Source: an uncultured Bacteroidota bacterium (GTDB lineage: Bacteria; Bacteroidota; Bacteroidia; UKL13-3). From it: a stretch of 53,972 nucleotides of DNA. Numbering within the stretch: position 1 is the first letter of the stretch; each line of letters begins with the position of its first letter. The translations under genes were made by a program, and so were the position numbers. Shown piece after piece: positions 8,795-17,818 of the stretch. The notes below the pieces were generated by a model. The model saw only the letters and a list, made by a program, of their open reading frames with translations, was not told where the DNA came from and did no database searches. The stretch covers positions 1 to 53,972 of the forward strand of contig CAINMV010000012.1 in assembly GCA_903850915.1 (NCBI GenBank), read 5' to 3'.

Positions 8795-10066
8795 ATGACC
8801 CTTAGAAGTTTTCTAACATTATTTTTCGCAGTCGTATTCTTTATAGGGGTGAACGGGCAAGTTGAGCCAATTCAAAGTAAGGTTTATCTTCCTTCAATTA
8901 AAACTGTGCTTTGCTACAGTAGTGTTGCTGACTATTCATTTCCAGTTGTTTCTATTAACTCACCAGAGTATATTAACCTTAGTTTTGATGAATTGAAATC
9001 AACCAATGAAAATTATTGTTTCACGGCCGTTTTATGCAATTCCGACTGGGTGCCAGTCGCCTTGCAACCGAATGAATATTTGATTGGTAATGCATTTGAG
9101 CAAATTAATAATATAAGTTATTCCACCTCTACATATCAAAAATTTGTACATTATTCGTGTGCTTTTCCGATGGAAAGTATGAATGTTAAGTATGCTGGTA
9201 ATTATATTATAAAGGTTTACCGTAATTATAATTTAGATGATGTGGTGCTAACGCAACGTTGCTATATCGTAAACACCAAAGCTAATATTACCAGTAGAGT
9301 GCATCGTGCTACAAATATCGATTTACGTTATTCAAGTCAAGAGGTGGATTTGGATGTAGATGTAGCGAATGCCACAATTCCATCACCTTTAAGCGATGCA
9401 CATCTTTCTATTTTACAAAATGGCAGATACGACAATGCCATAACAAAGCTTACCCCTAAATATATTAATGGGAATGTTTATAATTACGATTATGAGGATG
9501 GTAATCTGTTTTTTGGTGGAAATGAATTCAGGGCCTTCGACACAAGAAATATTCGCTCTGTGGGTCAAAATGTTTCCAATAAAACTATCGACACGGCCAT
9601 TCATATTCAATTAAAAACCGACGATTCAAGGGCTGCACAACAGCATCTTACCATGACAGACTATAATGGAAAGTTTCTGATAACTAATACTGCTGCTAGT
9701 GAGCCCAACGCACTTGACTATGCTTATGTAACTTTTGTTCTTAATTCTTTTTCCGAGAATATGGATACGGGATTATATGTTTTGGGAGCGTTTAATAATT
9801 TCCAACCCTCTGCCGATTGTAAAATGACTTATAACGATGCCCGTAAACTTTATCAATGTACGATATTGTTGAAACAAGGCTATTATAACTATGGATACTA
9901 TAGTTATAATCAAAACCAACTTTTAGAGACCTCACTTACAGAAGGAGATCATTTTGAAACTGAAAACGATTATTATTTTTTCTTTTATCAGAAAAACTAC
10001 AACTATAATTTCGATGAGCTAATAGGGTTTCAGAAGGCAAACTCTGGTCTAGGAGAGCGAAGATAG
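8795..10066 (+). CDS. Type IX secretion system plug protein (DUF5103)
   Basis: Encodes 423 residues with a signal peptide (cleavage near GVNGQ, residue 22). The sequence follows the DUF5103 pattern: an N-terminal domain with IKTVLCY and CNSDWVP, then NTYQ-like STYQKFVHYS, GNYIIKVY, SQEVDLDVDV, and DNAITKLTP followed by GGNEFRAFD. In the T9SS, the plug protein is reported to close the periplasmic or lateral side of the SprA translocon. Two genes with T9SS sorting domains are elsewhere in this window. It is convergent with pyrH, 88 nt apart. The family assignment is from memory of conserved motifs, not a search. Confidence 0.85.
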   Translation: MTLRSFLTLFFAVVFFIGVNGQVEPIQSKVYLPSIKTVLCYSSVADYSFPVVSINSPEYINLSFDELKSTNENYCFTAVLCNSDWVPVALQPNEYLIGNAFEQINNISYSTSTYQKFVHYSCAFPMESMNVKYAGNYIIKVYRNYNLDDVVLTQRCYIVNTKANITSRVHRATNIDLRYSSQEVDLDVDVANATIPSPLSDAHLSILQNGRYDNAITKLTPKYINGNVYNYDYEDGNLFFGGNEFRAFDTRNIRSVGQNVSNKTIDTAIHIQLKTDDSRAAQQHLTMTDYNGKFLITNTAASEPNALDYAYVTFVLNSFSENMDTGLYVLGAFNNFQPSADCKMTYNDARKLYQCTILLKQGYYNYGYYSYNQNQLLETSLTEGDHFETENDYYFFFYQKNYNYNFDELIGFQKANSGLGERR

Positions 10067-10154
10067 TAAAGTATTACTTAGTATTTTTCAAGCGCAAATT
10101 AGTACCATCCCGTCTTTTATCAGACAGAATTAAAATAAATAAACTTGATAAGAG

Positions 10155-10868
10155 TTATGATATTTTAACTAGCGTCCCAACGTTTTCTCCCATAACAACT
10201 CGCGCTAAATTACCGGATTTATTCATGTCGAAAACGATGATGGGTTTGTTGTTTTCTTGACAAAGCGTAAATGCTGTTTTATCCATTACATTTAAATCTC
10301 GGCTAATTGCTTCATCGAAGGTGATAGTATCGAATTTTGTTGCCGAAGGGTCTTTCTCTGGGTCAGCGGTATAGATTCCGTCTACGCGAGTTCCTTTTAA
10401 TATTACGTCGGCTTCTATTTCAACACCTCGAAGAGAAGCTGCGGTATCCGTTGTGAAATACGGATTACCAGTACCAGCGCCAAAAATCACGACACGGTGT
10501 TTTTCGAGATGACGAATAGCTCTGCGGCGGATAAAAGGCTCACATATTTGCTCCATTTTGATCGCACTAAGAAGACGCGTTTTAATGGAATGTTTTTCAA
10601 GAGCGCCTTGCAAGGCCATGGAATTAATCACCGTTGCAAGCATACCCATATAGTCGCCTTGTGCGCGATCCACAACACCACCTTCAACGCCTTGTATTCC
10701 TCTGAAGATGTTACCACCTCCTATTACTATAGCTAATTCGGCGCCCATATCTACGATGGTCTTGATTTCATCGGAATATCTTTCTAGAATTTTCGGGTCT
10801 ATTCCAAATTGCTGATCACCCATTAGGCTTTCACCGCTAAGTTTGAGGAGTATTCGTTTGTATTTCAC
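10155..10868 (-). CDS. pyrH: UMP kinase
   Basis: Encodes 237 residues and starts with GTG ([16 protein letters not shown]). UMP kinase phosphorylates UMP to UDP in pyrimidine nucleotide synthesis. It belongs to the amino-acid kinase fold: [19 protein letters not shown] and the ATP-site segment [16 protein letters not shown] are present. In many bacteria pyrH follows rpsB-tsf, as here, but a strong terminator (10997-11029) separates it from tsf, and frr does not follow. The upstream region carries TnnnTTTG-like boxes on the minus strand, so it likely has its own promoter. Confidence 0.96.
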   Translation of the reverse strand: MKYKRILLKLSGESLMGDQQFGIDPKILERYSDEIKTIVDMGAELAIVIGGGNIFRGIQGVEGGVVDRAQGDYMGMLATVINSMALQGALEKHSIKTRLLSAIKMEQICEPFIRRRAIRHLEKHRVVIFGAGTGNPYFTTDTAASLRGVEIEADVILKGTRVDGIYTADPEKDPSATKFDTITFDEAISRDLNVMDKTAFTLCQENNKPIIVFDMNKSGNLARVVMGENVGTLVKIS

Positions 10869-10996
10869 GTGAGGTAATTGTGGTTATAGATTGAAAATTT
10901 GAACTGGTATTGTCGTTTGTGTTTATTTCTTTGCTTACTAATAAATTTTTATTAATGCAAAGTAACGCAAAAATATAATTGTTTAGAATAGGGCAT

Positions 10997-11029
10997 AAAA
11001 AAAGCGAAACTTAACGTTTCGCTTTTTTT
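10997..11029 (-). terminator. Strong intrinsic terminator after tsf
   Basis: A 14-bp inverted repeat (10997-11010 with 11016-11029), with core GCGAAAC/GTTTCGC, a 5-nt loop and A7/T7 flanks. It lies 12 nt past the tsf stop and works for minus-strand transcription. Its symmetry would let it act in both directions. Confidence 0.93.
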
Positions 11030-11041
11030 ATACTATATTTA

Positions 11042-11878
11042 TTATCCTAATGTTACTTTTTTGAAGGAAGTAACAGTAAGTCCTTTACTAACATCTTCTA
11101 ACATTTGGCATACTTTTTTAGACCCATCCATAATAAACTCTTGGTTTAGCAGGGTTGCTTCTTTGTAAAATTTCTCAAGTGCACCTTGAGCAATTTTATC
11201 TAACATATTTTCCGGTTTACCATCTTGTTTAGCTTTTTCTTTTGCCAAATCTAATTCACGTTTTACCACGTCTTCGGTAACCTCATTTTTATCTAATGCA
11301 ATAGGATTCATAGAAACAATTTGCATTCCTACTTGTTTTCCTGCAGCAGCAACAGCATCACCAGATTGATTTAAAGCTATAAGTGCACCATTTTTTTTGT
11401 TGCTATGTATATAAGCAACAACCGCTTCTCCAGTTAACAATGCGTATTGGGCGATATCTATTTTTTCACCAATCTTTCCTACTTGTTCAATAATGGCATC
11501 ACCAACAGTAACATTATTCATTGGAAATGCTTTCAATTGATCAGCGTCTGAAATGTTGTTATTTAGTCCAATTTCTGCACATTGCTCTGCAAAAGCAATG
11601 AAACCTTCACCACGAGCAACGAAGTCTGTTTCACAGCTTAAACCTAAAATTACTCCTTTTTTATTGTCGGAGCTAATTTTAAACACCACTGTTCCTTCTT
11701 TCGTTTCGCGATCGGCACGGCTAGCGCTAATTTTAGCACCTTTAAGGCGTAAAATCTCGATTGCTTTTTCGAAGTCGCCATTGGCTTCAGTTAAGGCTTT
11801 TTTGCAATCCATCATTCCGGAACCGGTTTGTTGGCGTAATTTATTTACATCTGATGCTGATATTGATACTGAGGTCAT
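11042..11878 (-). CDS. tsf: Elongation factor Ts
   Basis: Encodes 278 residues. EF-Ts exchanges GDP for GTP on EF-Tu. The N-terminal UBA-like domain has the conserved TGSGMMDCKKALTE motif, followed by LRLKGAKISASRADRETKEGTV and the CETDFVARGEGF motif of the core. The length and single-core arrangement match Bacteroidota EF-Ts. It follows rpsB with a 118-nt gap that contains a hairpin and T-run. Confidence 0.97.
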   Translation of the reverse strand: MTSVSISASDVNKLRQQTGSGMMDCKKALTEANGDFEKAIEILRLKGAKISASRADRETKEGTVVFKISSDNKKGVILGLSCETDFVARGEGFIAFAEQCAEIGLNNNISDADQLKAFPMNNVTVGDAIIEQVGKIGEKIDIAQYALLTGEAVVAYIHSNKKNGALIALNQSGDAVAAAGKQVGMQIVSMNPIALDKNEVTEDVVKRELDLAKEKAKQDGKPENMLDKIAQGALEKFYKEATLLNQEFIMDGSKKVCQMLEDVSKGLTVTSFKKVTLG

Positions 11879-11928
11879 TTTGTTAAATATTTAAATGTTG
11901 TATGTTTTGTATTGTTTAATTTGAGATT

Positions 11929-11968
11929 AAAAAAAGGGGACTTACCTTATTAAGATAAATCCCTTTTT
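11929..11968 (-). terminator. rpsB-tsf intercistronic hairpin with U-tract (attenuator candidate)
   Basis: Read on the minus strand, a stem of about 9 bp with one bulged C (arms 11960-11968 and 11931-11940) encloses a further 5-bp stem. A run of seven T follows (complement of 11929-11935). It sits between rpsB and tsf, which are normally co-transcribed, so it probably reduces rather than ends transcription. That is inference. Confidence 0.6.
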
Positions 11969-11996
11969 GATGATATTCTCAAATGAGATTTTTATG

Positions 11997-12758
11997 TTAT
12001 TCTGCTGGAGTAGAATCTACTGTTGCAGCTGCTTTTGCTTCAGCTTTCGTTTCAGCATCTTCTTTATCGCGTTTACGTTCACTATATCCTTCTTCGATAG
12101 CAGCTGTTATTGCTCTTGTGATTAGCTCGATTGACTTGATGCTATCGTCGTTTGCTGGAATTGCGAAATCAACTAAATTTGGATCTGAATTAGTATCAAC
12201 GATTGCGAAAGTTGGAATGTTCAAACGTTTTGCTTCAGAAACGGCGATATGTTCTTTCTTGATGTCAACGATGAATAATGCTGCTGGCAAGCGATTTTGA
12301 TCAGCGATACCGTTCAAAACTCTGCCCATTTTTTCTTTTTCACGGGTAATCATCAAACGCTCACGTTTGTTGATATTTTGGAATGTGCCATCCGTTACCA
12401 TACGCTCAAAGTTACTCATCTTTTTGATGGACTTACGAACTGTAGCGAAGTTAGTAAGCATACCTCCTAACCAACGTTCAGCAACATATGGCATTCCAAC
12501 GCGCTTAGCTTCGGTAGCAATAAATTCTTTCGCTTGTTTTTTAGTAGCTACAAACATGATTTTGCGTCCACTTTTAACAATGTTTTTTATTGCTAATGTA
12601 GCCTCATCTAATTTGGCTGCGGTTTTATTAAGGTCGATCAGGTGGATACCATTTTTCTCCATTAATATATATGGAGACATTTTTGGATCCCATTTTGATT
12701 TAAGGTGACCGAAATGGCAACCTGCATCCAACATTTCCTGCAATGATACTTTAGGCAT
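11997..12758 (-). CDS. rpsB: 30S ribosomal protein S2
   Basis: Encodes 253 residues. Conserved S2 segments are present: [10 protein letters not shown] near residue 9, [23 protein letters not shown] and [11 protein letters not shown]. The C-terminal 25 residues are a charged and Ala-rich extension ([16 protein letters not shown]), common in Bacteroidota S2. It follows rpsI after a 24-nt gap in the order rplM-rpsI-rpsB-tsf. Confidence 0.97.
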   Translation of the reverse strand: MPKVSLQEMLDAGCHFGHLKSKWDPKMSPYILMEKNGIHLIDLNKTAAKLDEATLAIKNIVKSGRKIMFVATKKQAKEFIATEAKRVGMPYVAERWLGGMLTNFATVRKSIKKMSNFERMVTDGTFQNINKRERLMITREKEKMGRVLNGIADQNRLPAALFIVDIKKEHIAVSEAKRLNIPTFAIVDTNSDPNLVDFAIPANDDSIKSIELITRAITAAIEEGYSERKRDKEDAETKAEAKAAATVDSTPAE

Positions 12759-12782
12759 AGTGCTATTTTTTGTACTGTAATA

Positions 12783-13172
12783 TTAACGTTTAACGAATTG
12801 GAATTTCTTACGGGCTTTTTTCTGTCCTGGCTTTTTACGCTCTACCATACGGTTATCGCGGGTCATTAAACCTTTGGCACGTAATTTAGGCTTTACTTCA
12901 GCGTTATCGGCAACTAGTGCCTTTGATATCCCCAGACGTACCGCTTCAGCTTGACCTTTAAAACCGCCACCATCAACATGGATGTTTCCATCATACTGAT
13001 CAATAGTAGTTCCAATTACCAAAAATGGCTGCTCTATCACATATTGTAATAAAGAAGTTGGAAAATAAACTTTAAAATCTTTACCATTGATGGTAAATTT
13101 ACCAGAACCGGCCTGCAAGTAAACACGTGCTACGGCTGTTTTTCTTCTTCCTGAGGTATTCGTAACTGCCAT
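12783..13172 (-). CDS. rpsI: 30S ribosomal protein S9
   Basis: Encodes 129 residues with the S9 hallmarks: TSGRRKTAVARVYL at the N-terminus, VDGGGFKGQAEAVRLGISKAL in the middle and the conserved basic end (KKPGQKKARKKFQFVKR) that reaches the tRNA P site. It lies 3 nt after rplM and is almost certainly co-transcribed with it. Confidence 0.98.
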   Translation of the reverse strand: MAVTNTSGRRKTAVARVYLQAGSGKFTINGKDFKVYFPTSLLQYVIEQPFLVIGTTIDQYDGNIHVDGGGFKGQAEAVRLGISKALVADNAEVKPKLRAKGLMTRDNRMVERKKPGQKKARKKFQFVKR

Positions 13173-13175
13173 TAA

Positions 13176-13625
13176 TTATATATTGAAGGTTAATTTTTCC
13201 GGTTGTTGAGCATCGTGATTATGCGTAGGCCCGGCTATGATATGAACATTTTTAAACAACTGTGCGCCCAATTTGTTTTTTGGTAACATCCCTTTGATTG
13301 CTTTTTCAACAACCATAGTTGGTTTTTTTGCCATTAATTTTTTTGCTGTAATCCATTTTTGTCCACCTGGATGACCTGAATAACTTACGTATTCTTTATC
13401 GTCCATTTTCTTGCCTGTAAGTTTTACCTTTTCAGCATTAATAATGATAACATGGTCACCACAGTTAACATGTGGAGTGTATGAAGGCTTGTTTTTTCCA
13501 CGGGCAACCATTGCTACCTGACTGATTAAACGTCCTAATACCTGGTCTTCTGCATCAACAACGTACCATTTTTTTGTAACGGTTGCTTTGTTGGCTGATA
13601 TTGTTTTGTAACTTAACGTGTTCAC
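13176..13625 (-). CDS. rplM: 50S ribosomal protein L13
   Basis: Encodes 149 residues. The start chosen is GTG 13625, because the protein then begins (M/V)NTLSYKTISANKATVTK, the standard Bacteroidota L13 N-terminus. An upstream in-frame ATG at 13688 would add 21 residues and lie upstream of the promoter. Conserved segments include VVDAEDQVLGRL, YTPHVNCGDHVIIINAEKV and VEKAIKGMLPKNKLG. First gene of rplM-rpsI-rpsB-tsf. Confidence 0.96.
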   Translation of the reverse strand: MNTLSYKTISANKATVTKKWYVVDAEDQVLGRLISQVAMVARGKNKPSYTPHVNCGDHVIIINAEKVKLTGKKMDDKEYVSYSGHPGGQKWITAKKLMAKKPTMVVEKAIKGMLPKNKLGAQLFKNVHIIAGPTHNHDAQQPEKLTFNI

Positions 13626-13645
13626 GGGCTTTTTTTTTAGGAGTG

Positions 13646-13676
13646 CAAAAGTAGATAAAATAATTTGATTCTCAAA
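13646..13676 (-). promoter_or_regulatory. Promoter of the rplM-rpsI-rpsB-tsf operon
   Basis: On the minus strand TTTG (complement of 13673-13676) and TACTTTTG (complement of 13646-13653) are spaced by 19 nt, a full match to the Bacteroidota consensus. The leader before the GTG start would be about 15 nt and is A-rich. This promoter decides the rplM start. Confidence 0.85.
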
Positions 13677-13979
13677 GAAGGTGTGCACTTTTTTTCTTGT
13701 GTTTTAGTTGATAGAAAAAATTATGCTCTAAATAAGCTACATTATAAGTCTGTTTAACCCTTATTAACGGTCAATTATTGCTTTTTACGATGTATTTTCT
13801 GATTTTTTAGGATATTTTTTTAAAACGATATTTATAAATTATTTTCTAATATGTTGAATTGTAGATATTTACGCGGTTTTCAAGTTCAGTTTTAAACTTC
13901 TTTACTTGGAATTGGTCTTAATTATTTCTTTTGGGGCTATATCTTGCTTTTTTGTGTAATTATTATTTCAAATTGGACA
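13677..13979. other. Gene-free AT-rich spacer upstream of rplM
   Basis: About 300 bp of AT-rich DNA between the end of the aminotransferase-like gene and the rplM promoter, both on the minus strand. I see no supported gene, RNA, repeat or terminator. Confidence 0.55.
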
Positions 13980-15269
13980 TTACTTAATCGCTATTTTCTT
14001 TAATGCTTTTACAAATTGATCCAACTCCTCAATAGTATTGTATAAATGTGGTGTTACTCTAATACCTTTTACCGCGACATGGTCGATGGCAACGGTGAAA
14101 ATACCATGCTCTTTTAATAAGGTTTCAGCTAGTTCGCCAGGTGTAAACCCTTCCATAGCAATATTTGCTATTGCGCAACATTCACTATCATTTAAGGTTG
14201 GTGTGTTTATCGTAATCTTTGGAATTGACTTCACCTGATTTACCCAATATCGCATTAAATAACGCAGTCGATTCTGTTTTAATTCAGATCCAATGCTTTC
14301 ATGGAACTTAATAGATTCGGCAATAGTTTCAAGTGATTGTATTGGGCGAGTACCCTGATGTTCGAATTTTCGAATGTCATTAATGGGATAATCCTCATCG
14401 GCTGTTAATGGAAATATCTTATGAATATGTTCTGATTTCATCCATAAAAATCCAGCACCTAAAGGGTTGCAAAGCCATTTATGTAGGCTAGCACCCACAT
14501 AATCGGCATTGAGATCGGGAAGCATAAATTTTAAATGAGCAACGGCATGTGCAGAATCAACCATAACTTCAACTCCTGCTGATTTTGCTCTTTCGGCAAT
14601 TGCCGCTACAGGTATTACTTGTCCGGTAAGATTTATAAGATGTGTGATATGAACTAATCGTGTTCGTGAGGTAAATAGCTTTGTATATGCAGAAACTACT
14701 TCTTCAATGGATTGCGGATGTAATGGTATTTCAGCCACTTTTATTATTATGCCATAACGCTTGGCAGCCTGATGATAAGCGCTAACCATACTACCATAAT
14801 CTTGATTGCCTATTACAACTTCATCTCCAAATGCCCATGGATATCCATTAATTACGATATTCATGGATTCAGTGGTGTTTCTGGTTAAGGCTAACTCATT
14901 GGTTAGGCAACCTAAAAACGCAGCCAAATTATTTCTAGATGCCTCAATGGCTTGCGATTGCTCTTTGCGCATAAACCATGATGTGTTTTTATTAATATAA
15001 CTTTCACGGTTCTGATGGAAGGCTAGTGTGGATTTTGGTTGTGGGCTAAAATATCCGTTTTCTAAATTTATAAATCCTTCGGGAACTTGAAATAAAGTTC
15101 GGACTTTTTTCCAATATATCTCGTCGTCAACACCTCCGACATTCGGTATCAGGTTTTCTGCAAAGGATGCGGATTCAATGCTATTGGAAGCAAGGCTATT
15201 GTTGTTAATCATGGTGAAGCCAATGCCAGAAAGCATGGTGTTTTGAATAAAGGAACGTCGATTTAACAT
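13980..15269 (-). CDS. Class V aminotransferase-fold PLP enzyme with Tat-like signal
   Basis: Encodes 429 residues. The N-terminus MLNRRSFIQN followed by a weakly hydrophobic stretch ending LAS looks like a twin-arginine signal, so a folded PLP enzyme may be exported to the periplasm. The fold matches the isopenicillin-N epimerase/cysteine desulfurase-like group: NTTESMN, the cofactor Asp in VMVDSAHAVAHL (D238) and the PLP lysine in GASLHKWLCNPLG (K264). The reaction is unknown; related genes are annotated as epimerases or aminotransferases. It stands alone, with the flippase 92 nt upstream on the same strand. The Tat call is inference. Confidence 0.85.
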   Translation of the reverse strand: MLNRRSFIQNTMLSGIGFTMINNNSLASNSIESASFAENLIPNVGGVDDEIYWKKVRTLFQVPEGFINLENGYFSPQPKSTLAFHQNRESYINKNTSWFMRKEQSQAIEASRNNLAAFLGCLTNELALTRNTTESMNIVINGYPWAFGDEVVIGNQDYGSMVSAYHQAAKRYGIIIKVAEIPLHPQSIEEVVSAYTKLFTSRTRLVHITHLINLTGQVIPVAAIAERAKSAGVEVMVDSAHAVAHLKFMLPDLNADYVGASLHKWLCNPLGAGFLWMKSEHIHKIFPLTADEDYPINDIRKFEHQGTRPIQSLETIAESIKFHESIGSELKQNRLRYLMRYWVNQVKSIPKITINTPTLNDSECCAIANIAMEGFTPGELAETLLKEHGIFTVAIDHVAVKGIRVTPHLYNTIEELDQFVKALKKIAIK

Positions 15270-15361
15270 AAATAGGGAAGTACTTTGATGGCAATTTAAA
15301 TAATCGATTTTACTTTCACGTATTTTAATGCTTTAATTTTGATTATTGTGGCCGATTTTGC

Positions 15362-16675
15362 TTAACGCTGAACAAAAAAAACAGTAAGGTAAACCAACCA
15401 AAGTATTACACTATAAAATCCCCATTGTTTAATTGGTAAATATAAACGTAGTGATATGCCTTCGGATTTGCAAAAATAAAGCAAGATTGTTTTTTCAATA
15501 TAGCATCCAATTAATGTTGCAAAAGCCACACCTAATATACCAAAAGGACGAATGAGTATAAATGCGAAAATGATTATAAATGCTAATTCTAATATTGAAG
15601 TGTAAGCGAGATATTTGTTCTTATGCAATCCGAGTAGCACCGTTTGCGGAAATAAAAAACGGCTAACCAACAGCAATAGTAAAACATTGAAAACTTTATA
15701 GCCATCAACAAACTCAGGTTTATTAAAGTAAAGCATGGTAAAAATTGATTTACTTAGAATTAATAAAATCACTGAAATTGGGAAAAGGTACTGGATTAAA
15801 TACGCTGTCTTCTCTTTTAATTTCGTTAATCCTTCATCAAGTTGATCCTTTAGGTTATATGCGGCAATTTGTCCGCTTAACACATTGCTTAAGGTATTTG
15901 TCATGATTAAAAAAAGCGGGAACTCGCGAGCTCCTGCACGATATCTGGCAAAATCCAAGGCGCCTAAATAATGTCGAATCATAAACCCATTGCTGAAATC
16001 GATGGTGCCACTAAAGAATAGGCTTAAAATAACAGGTCCTGACTTCTTCAAGACTTTCAACATTAAAATTTTATCAAATATTGCTGATGAAAATCGCTTT
16101 AAAATAAAGCCCATGTAAATTAGTTTCGCCAGAGAAAGCACTAACAATGAATCAACCACAAAAAACAGGTCGAAATTTAATAGGGTAGGGACAATATTGC
16201 ATATTATCTGCAAGAAAAAAATTATCGCGGCATAAATTAAAACATGCAAATATTGATGTTCTAAAATTAAAATGTATTCCGTAATGTAGGTTACTGCGTT
16301 TAAAATGGTATAATAGGCATAACGTTGCAATAAGCATTGATTGGGCAATGTATGGTCGGTTGTAGCATAACCCATCATGGCCAATCCAGAAATAAGCGAA
16401 AAGACGCAAAGTAAGATAAAGGCATTGTAATAGATTTTTTTGCCATGCGTTGCTCTCAAAGGAAAGAGTGTATTGTTAATTCCTGAAAGCCAAAAGGTGT
16501 AGAATGTTGATCCGTATAAAAACAAGGTTTCATAGGCACTCACATCATTAACGGTATGCAAGAAGTTACCCATCAGCACGCTATTAAGGAACATCGTTCC
16601 ATAACGCATCAGCTGAAAAAGCTGTAAACTGCTTAGTTGTGTTAATTTAAATGAATTGATTTTAAACCCTTGCAT
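15362..16675 (-). CDS. Polysaccharide/lipid flippase (MATE/Wzx-like)
   Basis: Encodes 437 residues with 12 or so hydrophobic segments and no signal peptide, in the pattern of oligosaccharide flippases of the MOP superfamily. These move lipid-linked sugar units across the inner membrane. The start chosen is ATG 16675 (MQGFKINSF), because the -7 box lies at 16684-16691; an ATA-rich upstream extension would start before transcription does. It is divergent from the secreted protein gene at 16748. No other Wzx/Wzy cluster gene adjoins it, although a GT-C-like protein, a GT4 enzyme and an O-antigen ligase occur elsewhere in the window. Confidence 0.75.
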   Translation of the reverse strand: MQGFKINSFKLTQLSSLQLFQLMRYGTMFLNSVLMGNFLHTVNDVSAYETLFLYGSTFYTFWLSGINNTLFPLRATHGKKIYYNAFILLCVFSLISGLAMMGYATTDHTLPNQCLLQRYAYYTILNAVTYITEYILILEHQYLHVLIYAAIIFFLQIICNIVPTLLNFDLFFVVDSLLVLSLAKLIYMGFILKRFSSAIFDKILMLKVLKKSGPVILSLFFSGTIDFSNGFMIRHYLGALDFARYRAGAREFPLFLIMTNTLSNVLSGQIAAYNLKDQLDEGLTKLKEKTAYLIQYLFPISVILLILSKSIFTMLYFNKPEFVDGYKVFNVLLLLLVSRFLFPQTVLLGLHKNKYLAYTSILELAFIIIFAFILIRPFGILGVAFATLIGCYIEKTILLYFCKSEGISLRLYLPIKQWGFYSVILWLVYLTVFFVQR

Positions 16676-16718
16676 CCTCGCTTCAAAAATAATTACATTT
16701 GCCAAGATATTAACAAAA
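16670..16718. promoter_or_regulatory. Overlapping divergent promoters
   Basis: Minus strand: TATTTTTG (complement of 16684-16691) with a TTTTG upstream (complement of 16714-16718). Plus strand: TACATTTG (16694-16701) with TTG at 16670-16672, 21 nt upstream. The two -7 boxes are only 2 bp apart, and each -33 box lies beyond the other -7 box. The two promoters therefore share DNA and probably cannot be bound at once. Confidence 0.7.
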
Positions 16719-16747
16719 TCCTTAAAATAATTAATCCATTCATTTCC

Positions 16748-17530
16748 ATGAAGTACCTTTTTCTTTCCATTATTGCAACAATTGGTTTTATTGCTTCAAG
16801 TTTTATTGCTTTAACTGCATCTAGCAATATTGGTAGGCAAGCCACAGAAATTACATTAACAGTTGCAGACGAGTCGATTGCTTACCCAAAGGCTGCGATA
16901 ACAAATTTTAAATATACAATTTCAAAGGATTCGGTGCAGTTTGATTATTCTCTTAGCGATTACACCTTAGGCAATCAAACACCAGATGCTGCATCAAAAT
17001 CTTGCGCTAATAGTGCCAAAGGACAGCATATCCATCTGTTGTTAAACAACCTTCCTTACGAAGCGTGGTATTTGCCTTCCTTTAAGAAACGTTTGGCTGA
17101 AGGGCATTATGTGGCTCTTTCCTTTTTATCGCGCAGTTACCACGAGAGCATTAAAATTTCCTCTGCTTTTGTATTAAAACAATTCAATGTAGGGAAAAAT
17201 GAAGGGACAACCATTGGTGATATCAATTTGAAACAACCATTATTGTTTTTCAGTCGGCCGAAAGGTGAATATATTGGCAACGACACCAAAAAGATACTTT
17301 TGGATTTCTATCTTATAAATACAAAGTTAAGTTCGAAGGGTAATAAATTACGTGCCACCATTAATGGTAAAGAATTTATAATCACGGACTGGAAGCCTTA
17401 TTTTATTGAAGGATTGCCGATGGGTGAAAGTACAATTAAGTTAGAGTTGCTCAACAAAAACAATCAACCTGTGAGCAAGGATTTGATGTTTCAGACCATC
17501 GAACGTAAAATTACATTAAAAGAAAAGTAG
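16748..17530 (+). CDS. Secreted/periplasmic protein of unknown function
   Basis: Encodes 260 residues from ATG 16748 (MKYLFLSIIATIGF), which opens a signal peptide or N-terminal anchor. An in-frame ATG at 16670 lies upstream of the promoter and is rejected. The mature part has GQHIHLLLNNLPYEAWY, YVALSFLSRSYHESIK, PLLFFSRPKGEYIG and YFIEGLPMGESTIKLELL. This pattern resembles Bacteroidota proteins often labelled phosphopeptide-binding, a label without clear experimental basis that I know of. It is tail-to-tail with the small membrane protein, 3 nt apart. Confidence 0.8.
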   Translation: MKYLFLSIIATIGFIASSFIALTASSNIGRQATEITLTVADESIAYPKAAITNFKYTISKDSVQFDYSLSDYTLGNQTPDAASKSCANSAKGQHIHLLLNNLPYEAWYLPSFKKRLAEGHYVALSFLSRSYHESIKISSAFVLKQFNVGKNEGTTIGDINLKQPLLFFSRPKGEYIGNDTKKILLDFYLINTKLSSKGNKLRATINGKEFIITDWKPYFIEGLPMGESTIKLELLNKNNQPVSKDLMFQTIERKITLKEK

Positions 17531-17533
17531 GAT

Positions 17534-17755
17534 TTAAAGTTCCCAGGCACTTTTCTTTTTCTCAGAGATGTAGTTCTTAAGATTGAACCAGAAATAAAGT
17601 ATCAATTTTAAAATAATGGGCGATGTTGAAGCCACAAAGGTGGAGTAAAGAAAAAACAATCTTACTCGAGAAGAGGCCACTCCCATGATTTCACCTAATG
17701 CAGTGAAAAACTGAAACGCATTTTTTTCAATCCAAAATTTATATATAAGAAACAT
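17534..17755 (-). CDS. Small hypothetical membrane protein
   Basis: Encodes 73 residues with two hydrophobic segments (about 12-28 and 33-57) and a charged C-terminus (EKKKSAWEL). I do not recognise it. Support for expression is a good -7 box, TACCTTCG, on the minus strand at 17774-17781, giving a predicted leader of about 12 nt. Its end is 3 nt from the end of the convergent upstream gene. Confidence 0.55.
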   Translation of the reverse strand: MFLIYKFWIEKNAFQFFTALGEIMGVASSRVRLFFLYSTFVASTSPIILKLILYFWFNLKNYISEKKKSAWEL

Positions 17756-17773
17756 AGTTAGATTGTTTTTTTA

Positions 17774-17781
17774 CGAAGGTA
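17774..17781 (-). promoter_or_regulatory. -7 box of the small membrane protein gene
   Basis: TACCTTCG on the minus strand, ending 18 nt before ATG 17755. No clear -33 box and no Shine-Dalgarno sequence are seen. Confidence 0.5.
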
Positions 17782-17818
17782 AGCAAACCGAAGTTTAATT
17801 TCAAGTATTGGCTGTTTT

